From contig WMKJ01000001.1 of assembly GCA_009733715.1 (NCBI GenBank), forward strand, positions 1 through 64,000: a stretch of DNA of 64,000 nt, in the 5' to 3' direction. The position numbers and the translations under genes were made by a program. The notes under the pieces are model-generated. The model made no database searches and was not told the DNA's origin. It worked only from the letters and a program-made list of their open reading frames with translations. The number at the start of each line of letters is the position of its first letter. The stretch's first letter is position 1. The DNA is from Herpomyces periplanetae (lineage: Eukaryota; Ascomycota; Laboulbeniomycetes; Herpomycetales; Herpomycetaceae). Positions 10,522 to 20,513 of the stretch are shown in pieces.

Positions 10522-12809
10522 ATGAAAAAACGAAAGGTGCCGAATGATGTGAATGGTGATATTAAACGTGAGTTAAACTCTTAAGGTTAAAAAATTCGAT
10601 CGTCTATGTTCTAATGATTGGTTAAATTTTTTCTTTAGATCAATTTTACGGATTAAGTGCTGCAGCGGCTCATAAAGTATCGAGGTTAATTTTACGAGAT
10701 AAAATTGATTGCAAAAACGATTTCTCTTCATCACGAAAAAAAAGATCTTGTGGACTTAAAGCAGCTGAGGAATCGATACAAAATGATAATAAACCTTTTG
10801 GTTCAATTGATACGCTAGAATTACCGTCATCTAATATAATTGATACACCAAATCGTCATACTGAAAATGTTAGCGATGAATATGTGAACGTTGATTCTCC
10901 CCCACAATACTCAAGTCCAAATCGTTCTTGCTCCCCCTTTGATAATTCACCCTGGAACCCGTCTACTCTCCCTACAGAAATTCCCTCTTGTTTGACTAAA
11001 TTTTCTTCATCATGTCCCGAACGTAATCAGAAGTCTATAAAGATTTCGTCCCGATGCACTGAATACTATTTTTTGCCCGGGGAATACATTTCAATTGTAG
11101 GCCTCTACGATTTATTCGTTGTATCTGGCAAGATATCTTTATGGGGAGCTTATTTACAGTCCAGTCGAAAAATTTATCGGGTATATGCACCAATTTCTCA
11201 CCCCATTCCTGCTATCACTTGTCCAAATGATTTGACAAACACCTTTTCCATTGTACGAATTCGAACAGTTTCACTCTTGAATCAAAGTCCTCAATGCTTA
11301 AGGTCAATCAGTAAACTTTTCGATAATATATGGGCGTTTCATGATAGTGAAACGGAGACTGATAATCCCACCGCCTATGCCTTACCCGAATCACAGCAGT
11401 CTTATCAAGTGGTTGAAAGTATATTCAACAATCAAATCAATTACCCAGTTAATCCTCTAATATTTTCGGAATGCTGGCTTAAAACCATCGTGTCACTTAT
11501 TACGAAGGTTCGTAATTCCAAAAGTCCCGTTATTTTCATAGGAGGTGGTAAAAGAGTTGGTAAATCCGTCTTCTGCCGAGCTCTAATCAATGGAATTTTA
11601 ACACGAGAAACAATTGACTCTACTAGTCCATTTATGCAATCACCAAATATTGTGTTTTTTCTTGATTTAGATCCAAATTCCCAAGAATATACACCACCAT
11701 CACAAATTTCTTTACTTCTTGTCAGGTATCCTAACTTTGGTCCGGCTTTTACCCACACTCATACAAGCATTGGTAATGGGAATATATGTGTTGGTGCGCA
11801 TGCCGTACGATCGGATGTTATGCGGGACACCCCGGATGACTATTTATGTTACGCAGAAGATTTGTTGCTACGATATCGAAAACTGCGCAGCTTACCGGTA
11901 TGGGGTTGTCAATCTCGTCCGTCCACCGCGCCACTCATTATTAAAGCGCCCAGCTCTAATCGAGGATTTCGTGATCGTATACTAAGTTTATTATTATCTC
12001 GATTTCAAAAATATCTTACTGATATAGTTACTTTATCAACTCATGCATCATCTCCACTTGCTAAACTTAATTTCCCAGGCACATTAATAAACACTTATCC
12101 ATGTGATAAAGCACCTTCTTCTAATCTATTAAGATCGGCTAGTGAACTTAACGAAATGTCAATTATTTCATACTTTCATTCACTCGATAGTCCATATTTT
12201 CAAACCAGGTGGGACTCTTCTCCTATAACTACATTATCACCACTCTTTGCAAAATGTGCTGGTTTGAATTCATCATTTTTTGCTATACTCGTTCACTGGG
12301 AGCTTGAGGACTTAACTCGTCTTGATGAATTATTGGATTCATCCTTGATTGCCCTTACAATATTACAGAATGACCCCTCTGATGAACTTTCCAGTGAAAT
12401 ATATATACATCAATCAACTCAAGTACCCTTTCTTCTTCCTACAACTACCAATCAGTCTACAATCCTTCATCCAAGCTTATCACGAACTATTGGTTGGGCA
12501 TATATTAAAAATTTCGATTCTAAGTTAAATACATTAGAAATTATTACTCCCATATCTTCTCATATTCTGGCCAATTTACCAGGAAATCGCACAATACTTC
12601 AGCTTGGTTTGGTTAAACAGCCGACGTGGATATTCACTGAACTTATTCAATCTTATCATAATAACCCATTTCTTTTACCAAAGCTTAATTATCCTTGGTT
12701 ACGTCAAAGTAATGGACCCGAAGCTAAAGCTTTTCAAGGCATTTACGGTAGTAATCAGCGTGTGAGACCTTTTCAACCATCAAGTAATACTAAATCCATG
12801 TCTAATTAA
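10522..12809 (+). CDS. GRC3: GRC3/NOL9 polynucleotide 5'-hydroxyl kinase
   Basis: 738 residues from two exons, 10522-10567 and 10639-12809, split by a 71-bp intron (donor gtgagt, acceptor ctttag, join inside a His codon). The N-terminus is MKKRKVPNDVNGDIKR, a basic nuclear-type start, and the join keeps the frame open into the large exon, which has no ATG of its own early on. The core carries a Walker A motif GGGKRVGKS (about residue 316) and the Grc3/Nol9/Clp1 signature FLDLDPNSQEYTPPSQISL. Family members with this architecture phosphorylate the 5'-OH of cleaved ITS2 with the nuclease Las1 during large-subunit rRNA processing and also aid Pol I termination. Clp1 is the alternative, but it is shorter and its motif reads differently; the long divergent N- and C-terminal regions fit Grc3. 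Confidence 0.9.
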
Positions 12810-13387
12810 CTGTTATTCTAATCACCGTCACCATCAACATCTCCATCTCCGCCGCCATCCCCATTCCTAAGCCTTATCTTTTCTGCTCCCCAAAATTCTC
12901 CGCCGCAACATTTATCCGGCTAATCACATGTCTTGGATTAATAATGCATTTTGGATGATGGCTTCGCGTTAAGCGATGAAATGAATTCGCGTACTCTGAA
13001 AAAATAAATTTTGAAATTTTAACTTCTTTCATGTAACTATCTATTTTACCAACTAGATGATTTTGTATCATCATCTTAAATTGATCATTTTACTCGAGTT
13101 TTTTCAATTGCTTATTTTTCCCTTGCGAAAAGACTACATTATGGGAAACTAACATTTACTCTCGAATATACACCGTTACATGTATTCGCTTGTATACCTC
13201 TTTACTATAGTCTTTTTTTTCCTTCGCTTCCCATATCTTTTGTATCATTGTCATCATTTTAATCAATCATATTTTTCACTGTCTACTATCCTAATCTTTA
13301 TTCTATTCACGTTCAAGTTTACAATACTGGGTTTATCAATCTAATTCCTCTACTAAACCTATTTGTTTACCACCATGCAACTCACCC
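12810..13387. other. GRC3-SGS1 intergenic
   Basis: 578 bp. It begins with a short degenerate run of CCATC-like units (about 12824-12866) and becomes pyrimidine-rich towards the helicase ATG. I see no gene in it. Confidence 0.5.
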
Positions 13388-16300
13388 ATGACGCGCAATA
13401 ATCTAAAGGAGCATCTCACATGGCTTTATCGAACTCGTGCTAATGTTCCTTTACCCTTTAAGTCTATTAATAATCAGACTACATCATCATCATCGCTATC
13501 GGAAATTTCTCATCGGCCTATTAATCCTCCGTTGAAATGTTTACAAAATTCTTCATTAGATATCCCAACTACCTCTACATCTTGCCATGCTCCAGACGCC
13601 CTCACGGCCAATGGTTCTCCTAGTAAAAATTCAATTTCTACGTCCGATGTTAAACCGAATTTTCTCGTCTCTCGATCCGCTTCTGCTTTTGCTGGACTTC
13701 ATTGTGAAAATTCAGATTTAATAAGTGAGAAAGCTTCAAAAAGTTCTTCCCTCCTTCCAAGTGGATCCATTACCAAGTCTACTCATATAAATCCACTGAA
13801 TTCTTCTACATTGGCTATATCGACTCATCAGGGAAATCCCAATGTTTTATGCCGTTCATCTGGGAGAGCAGACTTGTCGCCAACACCCAACATTGAGTCG
13901 AACCAAATATTAAACATCGATTCCATCGACTTAACTACTGATTTTCAGGCTATTCCTCATAGTTCTGGCTCAAAGCGCAAGAGTAACGGAATTACATCTC
14001 TTAATGATTCCACTAATAAACGACCTAGAAATATTTGCGAATCAGCTGCGCAAACTGGCAAATCAACAAATGTCCAAATACATAATGATGCTGATAGTTT
14101 TGTCGAAATAAGTGCAATTTTACATAACTCTCCAGAAGCTAACAAAAATGTTAACCCAACACACAATATTTCCGGTATCTCATCTCCTAATCATCCCACT
14201 TTTTCTCGTGGGACACCGCTTGTCTGTCATTCCCATGACAGCCATCAGCAGCAAACTGTGCCAAAGGATTTTGATTCGAGGTCAGCTGCCCAAGATGACG
14301 GCTTATTTGTCAATTCAGTACCTAGCTCATCCCAAATGTCTGATGTGGAAAAGACCTTGGGTGCTCCAAAGAAACTCGTTTCCCGCTCACGGGCCAAGCA
14401 TGTTATTGACGATACAGATGATACGGATTTCGGTTATGTTTCTAGTCCTGATAAAAATTCTACTAATACCACAAAGTTATGTTCAAAAATTTCAGTTCGT
14501 TTTAAGAACCCTCCATTCGATTTTTCAAATGATAAATCTCAAACGGTCAAGACTGAAGCTGATAGTACCTCTCAAGACATTATAGAAGGTAAAGATACTT
14601 GCCCATCACCTTTCTTCTTGAATGCCATTCTGGCATACCCTGATGCAAAGTTGCGCGATTTATTGGAGAAAGCAGAAATTGGTCGTCGTGAGATAGCTGA
14701 GAAGGCAGCTGAAGACATTAAGATTTTTTCGGATGTTTCTCACGAGCACAAACTACAATTGAAAGCGCGCAAGGATCATAAAGATAGCATAGCAATGCTT
14801 ATAGATGTACGGAATATTTGTTTAACGAAGACGCAACGGAAAAGTCAAATCGAGGCGACTGTTATAGAGGCCGTTAAATTTGGACGGGAAACATCTTGGT
14901 TTTCACGCTATCTTGACGAAAACTTTTTATTAGGCAAAGAGATACGAGAATTGGAGCAGCAGTTGATAGAATTAGTTGAAAAGTGTAAAATTAAGGACGA
15001 ATTCAGCTTACCCCCAACAAGCTGTACAGGGAGCGATGTACCCAAAGACAGAGTTGTGGTATTTTCAACACAAAATACATCTCATTCAAAGGATAACGTT
15101 TTTCACGAATCATCGGGAATCGTTGGACAAACGCAATTACATTCGTCTCACTGTCGGGTCGCACAAAATACTACACATGATATTCAGACAGGTCCATCTA
15201 ATATGATAGGACCAAGTATCTCTGAATGTGAAAGTGGCAATTCGATGGTTTGTAGGGCGCAAAATGATGCTTACTTTGACGATGAAGAACCTGCATTTTC
15301 AAATAATATGGGTACACCTCCGTTGCAAGATCTTGAAGAGTATTCGATGAGTGATTTGAATGAGGTAGTAATTGGCAAGAATGATTTTACTGGGGAACAG
15401 GATAGTGTTAAACCGGTTGGGAGTAAAATTGATGTTAGTAGAGTACCAAATAACAACGTTAATGCGAAAGATTTAAAGCCAAATTCTGTACAACACAAAA
15501 TTTCAGGTACATATGTTAAAGACACGCCTAATTCATCGAGGACATCTCAAATGGATTTCCCATGGTCGGATGAAGTAGGTCGAGCCATGAAAGAAATATT
15601 CCATCTTAGTGGATTCAGACCGAACCAATTGGAAGCAATTAATTCGACACTTGCGGGTAAAGATGTTTTCGTACTAATGCCGACGGGAGGAGGTAAATCA
15701 CTTTGCTATCAAGTACCGGCAGTGGTTACACGGGGGAGAACACGAGGTGTAACTATTGTAGTTTCACCGTTACTTAGTTTGATGGAGGATCAAGTTATGC
15801 ATTTAAACGATAATGGTATTAGAGCATTTCTTTTGACGGGAGAAAATACAGCATCAGAAAAACAGATGATTTATAACAAGTTGCGTAGCGCTCATGCTGG
15901 TTCCGAAGTTCAATTATTGTATGTTACACCGGAAATGTTAACTAAAAACAAGGGAATAATTGAACTATTTACATCACTGTATCAACGGAACATGTTGGCG
16001 CGAATTGTGATAGATGAAGCGCACTGTGTAAGTCAATGGGGACATGATTTTAGGCCGGATTATAAGGCGGTTGGTACGATAAGATCATTGTTTCCATCTG
16101 TGCCATTTATAGCGTTAACGGCTACAGCTACGATGGAAGTGGAGTGTGATGTTAAGCATAATTTAGGGATGGAGAAATGTGAGATTTTTCGACAAAGTTT
16201 CAATAGACCTAACCTGTCGTATGAAGTATTGAAAAAGGGTAGTGCGAAAGGTCTCATTGATATTATTGCGACACTTATAAAAGATAGATATCGGGGAGAA

Positions 16301-18349
16301 TGTGGGATTATTTATTGTCTTTCGAGATCGAGTTGCGAAGAAGTCGCAGAACAATTGACCAAGAAGCATAAAATTTCAGCGCATCATTACCATGCTGGCA
16401 TGGAAGCTCAGGAAAAACGAATGGTACAGGCGAGTTGGCAAAAAGGGAGATATAAAGTTATAGTTGCGACGATTGCATTTGGAATGGGAATAGATAAAGC
16501 AGATGTGCGGTTTGTGATACATCATACTATTCCCAAGAGTTTAGAGGGATATTATCAAGAGACAGGGCGTGCAGGACGAGACGGGCGTAAGTCTGGATGT
16601 TATCTTTTTTATTCATTTAGCGATTTTTCGGTATTATCGAGAATGGTAGAGAGAAGTGAAACAGAGAATCGGAAAGGAGCTAAAACGACGGAGGAGAAAA
16701 GATTATTGGCGGCACAAAAGGAGCGGCAGTTAAGGATGTTAAGAGCTGTGGTACAGTTTTGTGAGAATTTGCGAGATTGTCGACGGGTTCAAGTTCTGGA
16801 ATATTTTGGGGAATCATTTTTACCGGAATTGTGCCATAAGACCTGTGATAATTGCCGATCAGGAAAAGTTTATGAAGCGGTTAATCTGATTGATCATGCT
16901 AAGGGAGCGTTGGGGTTAGTTGAGAGTATTCAGAATGATCGGGTAGGGTTATCGTATTGCATAGATGTATTTCGGGGGTCGAAAGCGGCGAAGATTCGGC
17001 AGAGGGGGCATGATCAAAAGAGTGGGTATGGTTTAGGAGCACATTTGGATCGAGAGGTTACAGAACGGTTATTTAGGAAGCTTGCTCGAGAGGGGTATTT
17101 TAGAGAAGTTAATTTGGTTAATAGACAAGGGTTCCCTTTACAGTATATTGAAGTGACACCGTTCAGTCGGGAGAAGTTAATACGGTCGAAGGAGTTTTTG
17201 TTAGACATGGAAATTAGTAAAGGGATAGAAGGAGAAGAATCGGGACGATTGGTAAGTCGAACGAAATCAGGGAACCGGAATGCTATTCCTTTTTCAACAA
17301 ATATATCATCACCTGGACGAGTTGGAGGTAGATGGGAAGGGGTTGATTCGGATATTGATGATGGAGAGTATTTAGATTCAAATGGGTATGTTCAAGATTC
17401 ATTTGTGGTGGGGGATGATGAGATGATTGAATATGATGAATGTGAAGAGTTATCACGAGATAATAGAACGTTACGAAAGGGTAATTTGACACAAGGAAAT
17501 TATCTTGGAAAACCAATATCAACGGATGAGAAGTTAAGTCGACTTAATCGAGTACATCGAGATATAGTTGAAGGGTTTTTAAATGCAGGGCGGGATATGT
17601 GTCGTAAAATATTGATAGAACGGGATTTAAGGGCGGTACCGTTTACAGATACGATTTTACGGGAAATGGCGATAACATTTCCGAGAAATGAAAAGGAAAT
17701 GATGAAAATTGCGGGGATTGATCATATGAAAGTTCGTGAATATGGAAGACAATTTCAAGGATTGATTGATCATTATCGGGCACATTATGAACAAGCGATG
17801 AGGGGTAATAATGGTAATGGGGGAAGAGGTGAAGATGGGATGGATGAAGATATACCATTTGATCCTAATCATGAGAAAGTGATTAATCTTTGTTCAGATG
17901 AAGGGGAGGTATTTGATGTGGAGAGTGAAGATTATGGAAGTTGGATTGATCCGGAGGAGATAGTGGAACAAGAGAGAGAATATATGCAAAAGAGTATAGA
18001 AGGGATAAATCAAGGGGAAAGTTTGGTACGAAGTGTTTATTTTGAGGGATTGGAGAGAAATTTCAGTGAGAATAAGAATGATCATGGGGAAATTGAGGGA
18101 TTGGATGGTACAATGGCATCATCATTGAATACAATTTCAAGTTATAGTAGAGGAAGAGGGGGTGGAAGAAATGGGGGAATAGGAAAAAGAGTTAAAAGGG
18201 TTACAAGGGGAAATGGAGGGGTACAAAGTAGTACAAGAGGGATGAAGAAGGGAGGGAGAGGAAGAGGAAGAGGAAGAGGAAAAAGTTTTAAAGTTAGTGG
18301 AACTAGAGCGACAACTACGGCGAATGGAATTGACATAATGCCAACGTGA
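13388..18349 (+). CDS. SGS1: SGS1/BLM/Rqh1-type RecQ DNA helicase
   Basis: A 1,653-residue intronless RecQ helicase. The start, MTRNNLKEHLTWLYRTR, resembles the conserved N-terminal Top3-Rmi1-binding segment of fungal BLM orthologs. About 700 Ser/Asn/Thr-rich, poorly conserved residues follow. The helicase core has FRPNQLEAI (about 738), MPTGGGKSLCYQ (about 762), IDEAHCVSQWGHDFRPDY (about 873), ALTATAT and QETGRAGRDG (about 1055). The RQC zinc site includes CHKTCDNC (about 1150), followed by a winged helix and an HRDC domain at about 1380-1470. The tail is Gly/Arg-rich (GRGRGRGRGK, about 1620). The family resolves recombination intermediates and stalled forks. Yeast Sgs1 and fission yeast Rqh1 are 1,447 and 1,328 residues, so this protein is somewhat long, mainly in its N-terminal region. 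Its stop lies 41 bp from the stop of the convergent kinase gene. Confidence 0.96.
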   Translation: MTRNNLKEHLTWLYRTRANVPLPFKSINNQTTSSSSLSEISHRPINPPLKCLQNSSLDIPTTSTSCHAPDALTANGSPSKNSISTSDVKPNFLVSRSASAFAGLHCENSDLISEKASKSSSLLPSGSITKSTHINPLNSSTLAISTHQGNPNVLCRSSGRADLSPTPNIESNQILNIDSIDLTTDFQAIPHSSGSKRKSNGITSLNDSTNKRPRNICESAAQTGKSTNVQIHNDADSFVEISAILHNSPEANKNVNPTHNISGISSPNHPTFSRGTPLVCHSHDSHQQQTVPKDFDSRSAAQDDGLFVNSVPSSSQMSDVEKTLGAPKKLVSRSRAKHVIDDTDDTDFGYVSSPDKNSTNTTKLCSKISVRFKNPPFDFSNDKSQTVKTEADSTSQDIIEGKDTCPSPFFLNAILAYPDAKLRDLLEKAEIGRREIAEKAAEDIKIFSDVSHEHKLQLKARKDHKDSIAMLIDVRNICLTKTQRKSQIEATVIEAVKFGRETSWFSRYLDENFLLGKEIRELEQQLIELVEKCKIKDEFSLPPTSCTGSDVPKDRVVVFSTQNTSHSKDNVFHESSGIVGQTQLHSSHCRVAQNTTHDIQTGPSNMIGPSISECESGNSMVCRAQNDAYFDDEEPAFSNNMGTPPLQDLEEYSMSDLNEVVIGKNDFTGEQDSVKPVGSKIDVSRVPNNNVNAKDLKPNSVQHKISGTYVKDTPNSSRTSQMDFPWSDEVGRAMKEIFHLSGFRPNQLEAINSTLAGKDVFVLMPTGGGKSLCYQVPAVVTRGRTRGVTIVVSPLLSLMEDQVMHLNDNGIRAFLLTGENTASEKQMIYNKLRSAHAGSEVQLLYVTPEMLTKNKGIIELFTSLYQRNMLARIVIDEAHCVSQWGHDFRPDYKAVGTIRSLFPSVPFIALTATATMEVECDVKHNLGMEKCEIFRQSFNRPNLSYEVLKKGSAKGLIDIIATLIKDRYRGECGIIYCLSRSSCEEVAEQLTKKHKISAHHYHAGMEAQEKRMVQASWQKGRYKVIVATIAFGMGIDKADVRFVIHHTIPKSLEGYYQETGRAGRDGRKSGCYLFYSFSDFSVLSRMVERSETENRKGAKTTEEKRLLAAQKERQLRMLRAVVQFCENLRDCRRVQVLEYFGESFLPELCHKTCDNCRSGKVYEAVNLIDHAKGALGLVESIQNDRVGLSYCIDVFRGSKAAKIRQRGHDQKSGYGLGAHLDREVTERLFRKLAREGYFREVNLVNRQGFPLQYIEVTPFSREKLIRSKEFLLDMEISKGIEGEESGRLVSRTKSGNRNAIPFSTNISSPGRVGGRWEGVDSDIDDGEYLDSNGYVQDSFVVGDDEMIEYDECEELSRDNRTLRKGNLTQGNYLGKPISTDEKLSRLNRVHRDIVEGFLNAGRDMCRKILIERDLRAVPFTDTILREMAITFPRNEKEMMKIAGIDHMKVREYGRQFQGLIDHYRAHYEQAMRGNNGNGGRGEDGMDEDIPFDPNHEKVINLCSDEGEVFDVESEDYGSWIDPEEIVEQEREYMQKSIEGINQGESLVRSVYFEGLERNFSENKNDHGEIEGLDGTMASSLNTISSYSRGRGGGRNGGIGKRVKRVTRGNGGVQSSTRGMKKGGRGRGRGRGKSFKVSGTRATTTANGIDIMPT

Positions 18350-18390
18350 AGAGAAGAAGAAATATTGAAATAAGGGAATGTAAGATAAAT

Positions 18391-19776
18391 TTATGAAAGG
18401 GAATGAGAAGGGGAAAATTTAGCATATGAATAGACAGGAGGGAATTCTTGTGCAGCTTTTGAAGCAAAAGTTGGAAAGATTCGGGGATCTTTGGGAGAAG
18501 GACGTTCGGAAAAAAAGGAATGATTCAAAATTTGATCAATAGTTAGACGAGATTGGGGATTTGGGGAGAGGATATGTAAAAGAAGATTAATTCCCATTGA
18601 AGATAGTTGGGGGAATTTATTCTTGAAGAAATGGGTGGAGTGATGGGAAGAAAATGATTTGAGAGGTTTAGTAGGAAGGGATTTTGAAAGAGAAAAATAG
18701 TCAGGCCATGTACTTGGAGATGGGAAGCCTGTAGCAGAAAAGATTTGATCAAGTTGATCAGAATCAGAGCGACCCTGAAAAAGAGGCGAATTTTGAAGCA
18801 ATTCGGCAAAAATACAGCCAAAACTCCATATATCGATTGGAAAGGAATATTCAGGAAGACCTATGATGAGTTCTGGAGCACGATACCAAAATGTAACGAC
18901 AATGGGAGTTAAATCAGCGGGTAAAGGATTGGGAAGTTTACGAGCCATTCCAAAGTCAGTTAACCGGATTTCACCACGATTGTTGAGTAAAATATTGGAA
19001 GGTTTAAGATCACGATGTAGAATACGATTTTGATGAAGAAAAGCAAGGGCTGAAGACAGTTGTAGAAGAATGGTTTTAACTTCGCTCAGTGTAAAAGGAC
19101 AAGACATTTGTTTCTGAAGAGATTTTAGATCATGTTCAACGAATTCAAGAACCAGATAAACCGACGGACAAGGAGGGCTTGGATGGATTTGGTGATCGTG
19201 GAATTTATTCAAAGATTCACCATCATCTCCGGCACTTTGGGGTAATTCTCCAAAGGCGATTTCTCTTAATTTGACAATATAAGGATGAGAACGAGATTTG
19301 ATCAAAATATCTATTTCCCGCAGTGTAACACTAGGAAATTCATCATCGTGAGTCGATGCAGCTTTTGGTCGTTTTAGCGCAACTATTTCCCCAGTTCGAC
19401 GATCTTGCGCTCGAGATACCCAAGAGTATGACCCTTCTTCGATGGCATTTAAAATGTGGAAATTTTCAAGGGAACAACACCTTTTCCACCTACAAGATTT
19501 TGCTGGAGTATGTGATGGTTCTTGTTGTGTCTGCAGTCTTTCAATTCTTTTTTCCTCATTCTCCTCGCAACAATCTCTTTCGCCTTTTTTATCCTTCCAG
19601 TTATTCCTATTTTGTGAATCTCGTGTTGATCCTGAGCTTGATGGTTCCTCCTGATTAATTCGCTTTCTTTTCCCCGACTTATCTCGTTCGACATTATCTT
19701 GCTCTTTATCCAAACTTCCTTTATCCATTATCCGGGAGCTTTGTTGCTCTGTATCCTTCATTTTTCTTCTTTTCAT
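18391..19776 (-). CDS. PPK23: CDK11/Ppk23-type cyclin-dependent-like kinase
   Basis: 461 residues: a charged Lys/Glu/Arg-rich N-terminal tail (1-95), then a full kinase domain. Visible motifs are VALKRPK (catalytic Lys about 135), FPSVTLREID (the PITSLRE-equivalent helix), HRDLKPSN (about 254), DFGMAR (about 274), VVTFWYRAPE (about 293) and DIWSFGCIFAELL. The end, PSPKDPRIFPTFASKA, is close to the C-terminus of fission yeast Ppk23 and of CDK11 (FPTWPAK), which separates it from CDK10 and CDK9. CDK11-type kinases act with L-type cyclins in transcription and splicing. The Gly-rich loop reads EEGSYSWVSRA, with Ser at the third Gly position. The ATG is the first in the frame. The gene is convergent with SGS1 and divergent from the DHODH gene. 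Confidence 0.9.
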   Translation of the reverse strand: MKRRKMKDTEQQSSRIMDKGSLDKEQDNVERDKSGKRKRINQEEPSSSGSTRDSQNRNNWKDKKGERDCCEENEEKRIERLQTQQEPSHTPAKSCRWKRCCSLENFHILNAIEEGSYSWVSRAQDRRTGEIVALKRPKAASTHDDEFPSVTLREIDILIKSRSHPYIVKLREIAFGELPQSAGDDGESLNKFHDHQIHPSPPCPSVYLVLEFVEHDLKSLQKQMSCPFTLSEVKTILLQLSSALAFLHQNRILHRDLKPSNILLNNRGEIRLTDFGMARKLPNPLPADLTPIVVTFWYRAPELIIGLPEYSFPIDIWSFGCIFAELLQNSPLFQGRSDSDQLDQIFSATGFPSPSTWPDYFSLSKSLPTKPLKSFSSHHSTHFFKNKFPQLSSMGINLLLHILSPNPQSRLTIDQILNHSFFSERPSPKDPRIFPTFASKAAQEFPPVYSYAKFSPSHSLS

Positions 19777-20513
19777 CTCAACTTGATTCTAATGTACTCT
19801 GCCCCGGCTTGGTTAACTTGATAACTCGTATCATGAACCAAACTCTCCCTTTGGCATTTGAATCCTCACGATATCCTCGAATTCCCTAACCCTAGTATGC
19901 TCTGAATATGCGCATTTAATCTCTTGTTATTCATTATCGTGAACCCGATTTTCCCTTTTCCCTTCTCGTCTTCCTACTTCTTTTTACTTCAAACTCACTT
20001 TTCCCCCCAAAATCCTCCCACTCTACTCCTCACGTGATCAGTCTGTTTAGTTCGATGTGCGTCCGCGATGATGATGCCAGAAACCTTTTTAATTGTTCAA
20101 ATTTACCTTTTTTTTTTCAGAAAACTCTCCTCATCTACTCTGCGGTTTGCTAGATCACTAAATATTCTCATTCCTGTAAGTTTTCCCTATTTTTATTTTG
20201 TTTCCCTAACCTTAAAATTCATACAATACTAATATTCTTAGATCACCGTTATCCTTGTGTATAACACATTTTAGTCCATACATGAAGTAATGCTCATGTT
20301 ATCATAGCCTCTGTTAATTTCCAAAGTACTTATTCAAGCTTCCATCTAATCATTTTTATTATCCCCCTTCCCCCCCCAAACCAGTGCTACATATTTGCCT
20401 CCCTATCATTCGGTGATGTTAAAGGCAAATCCATCTTTTTATCTCATCCCCAATTTATCACAATCGGAAAATTCATTCCTTTAACTAATTAATTGGTCAT
20501 CATACTATCCACA
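19777..20513. other. Divergent promoter of CDK11-type kinase and DHODH
   Basis: 737 bp, strongly pyrimidine-rich on the plus strand and rich in C-runs near 20,000 and 20,370. The octamer TCACGTGA lies at 20030-20037, between the two starts. A tttcag-to-gtaagt stretch near 20,120-20,180 could be part of a spliced 5' UTR, but I cannot show it. Confidence 0.45.
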
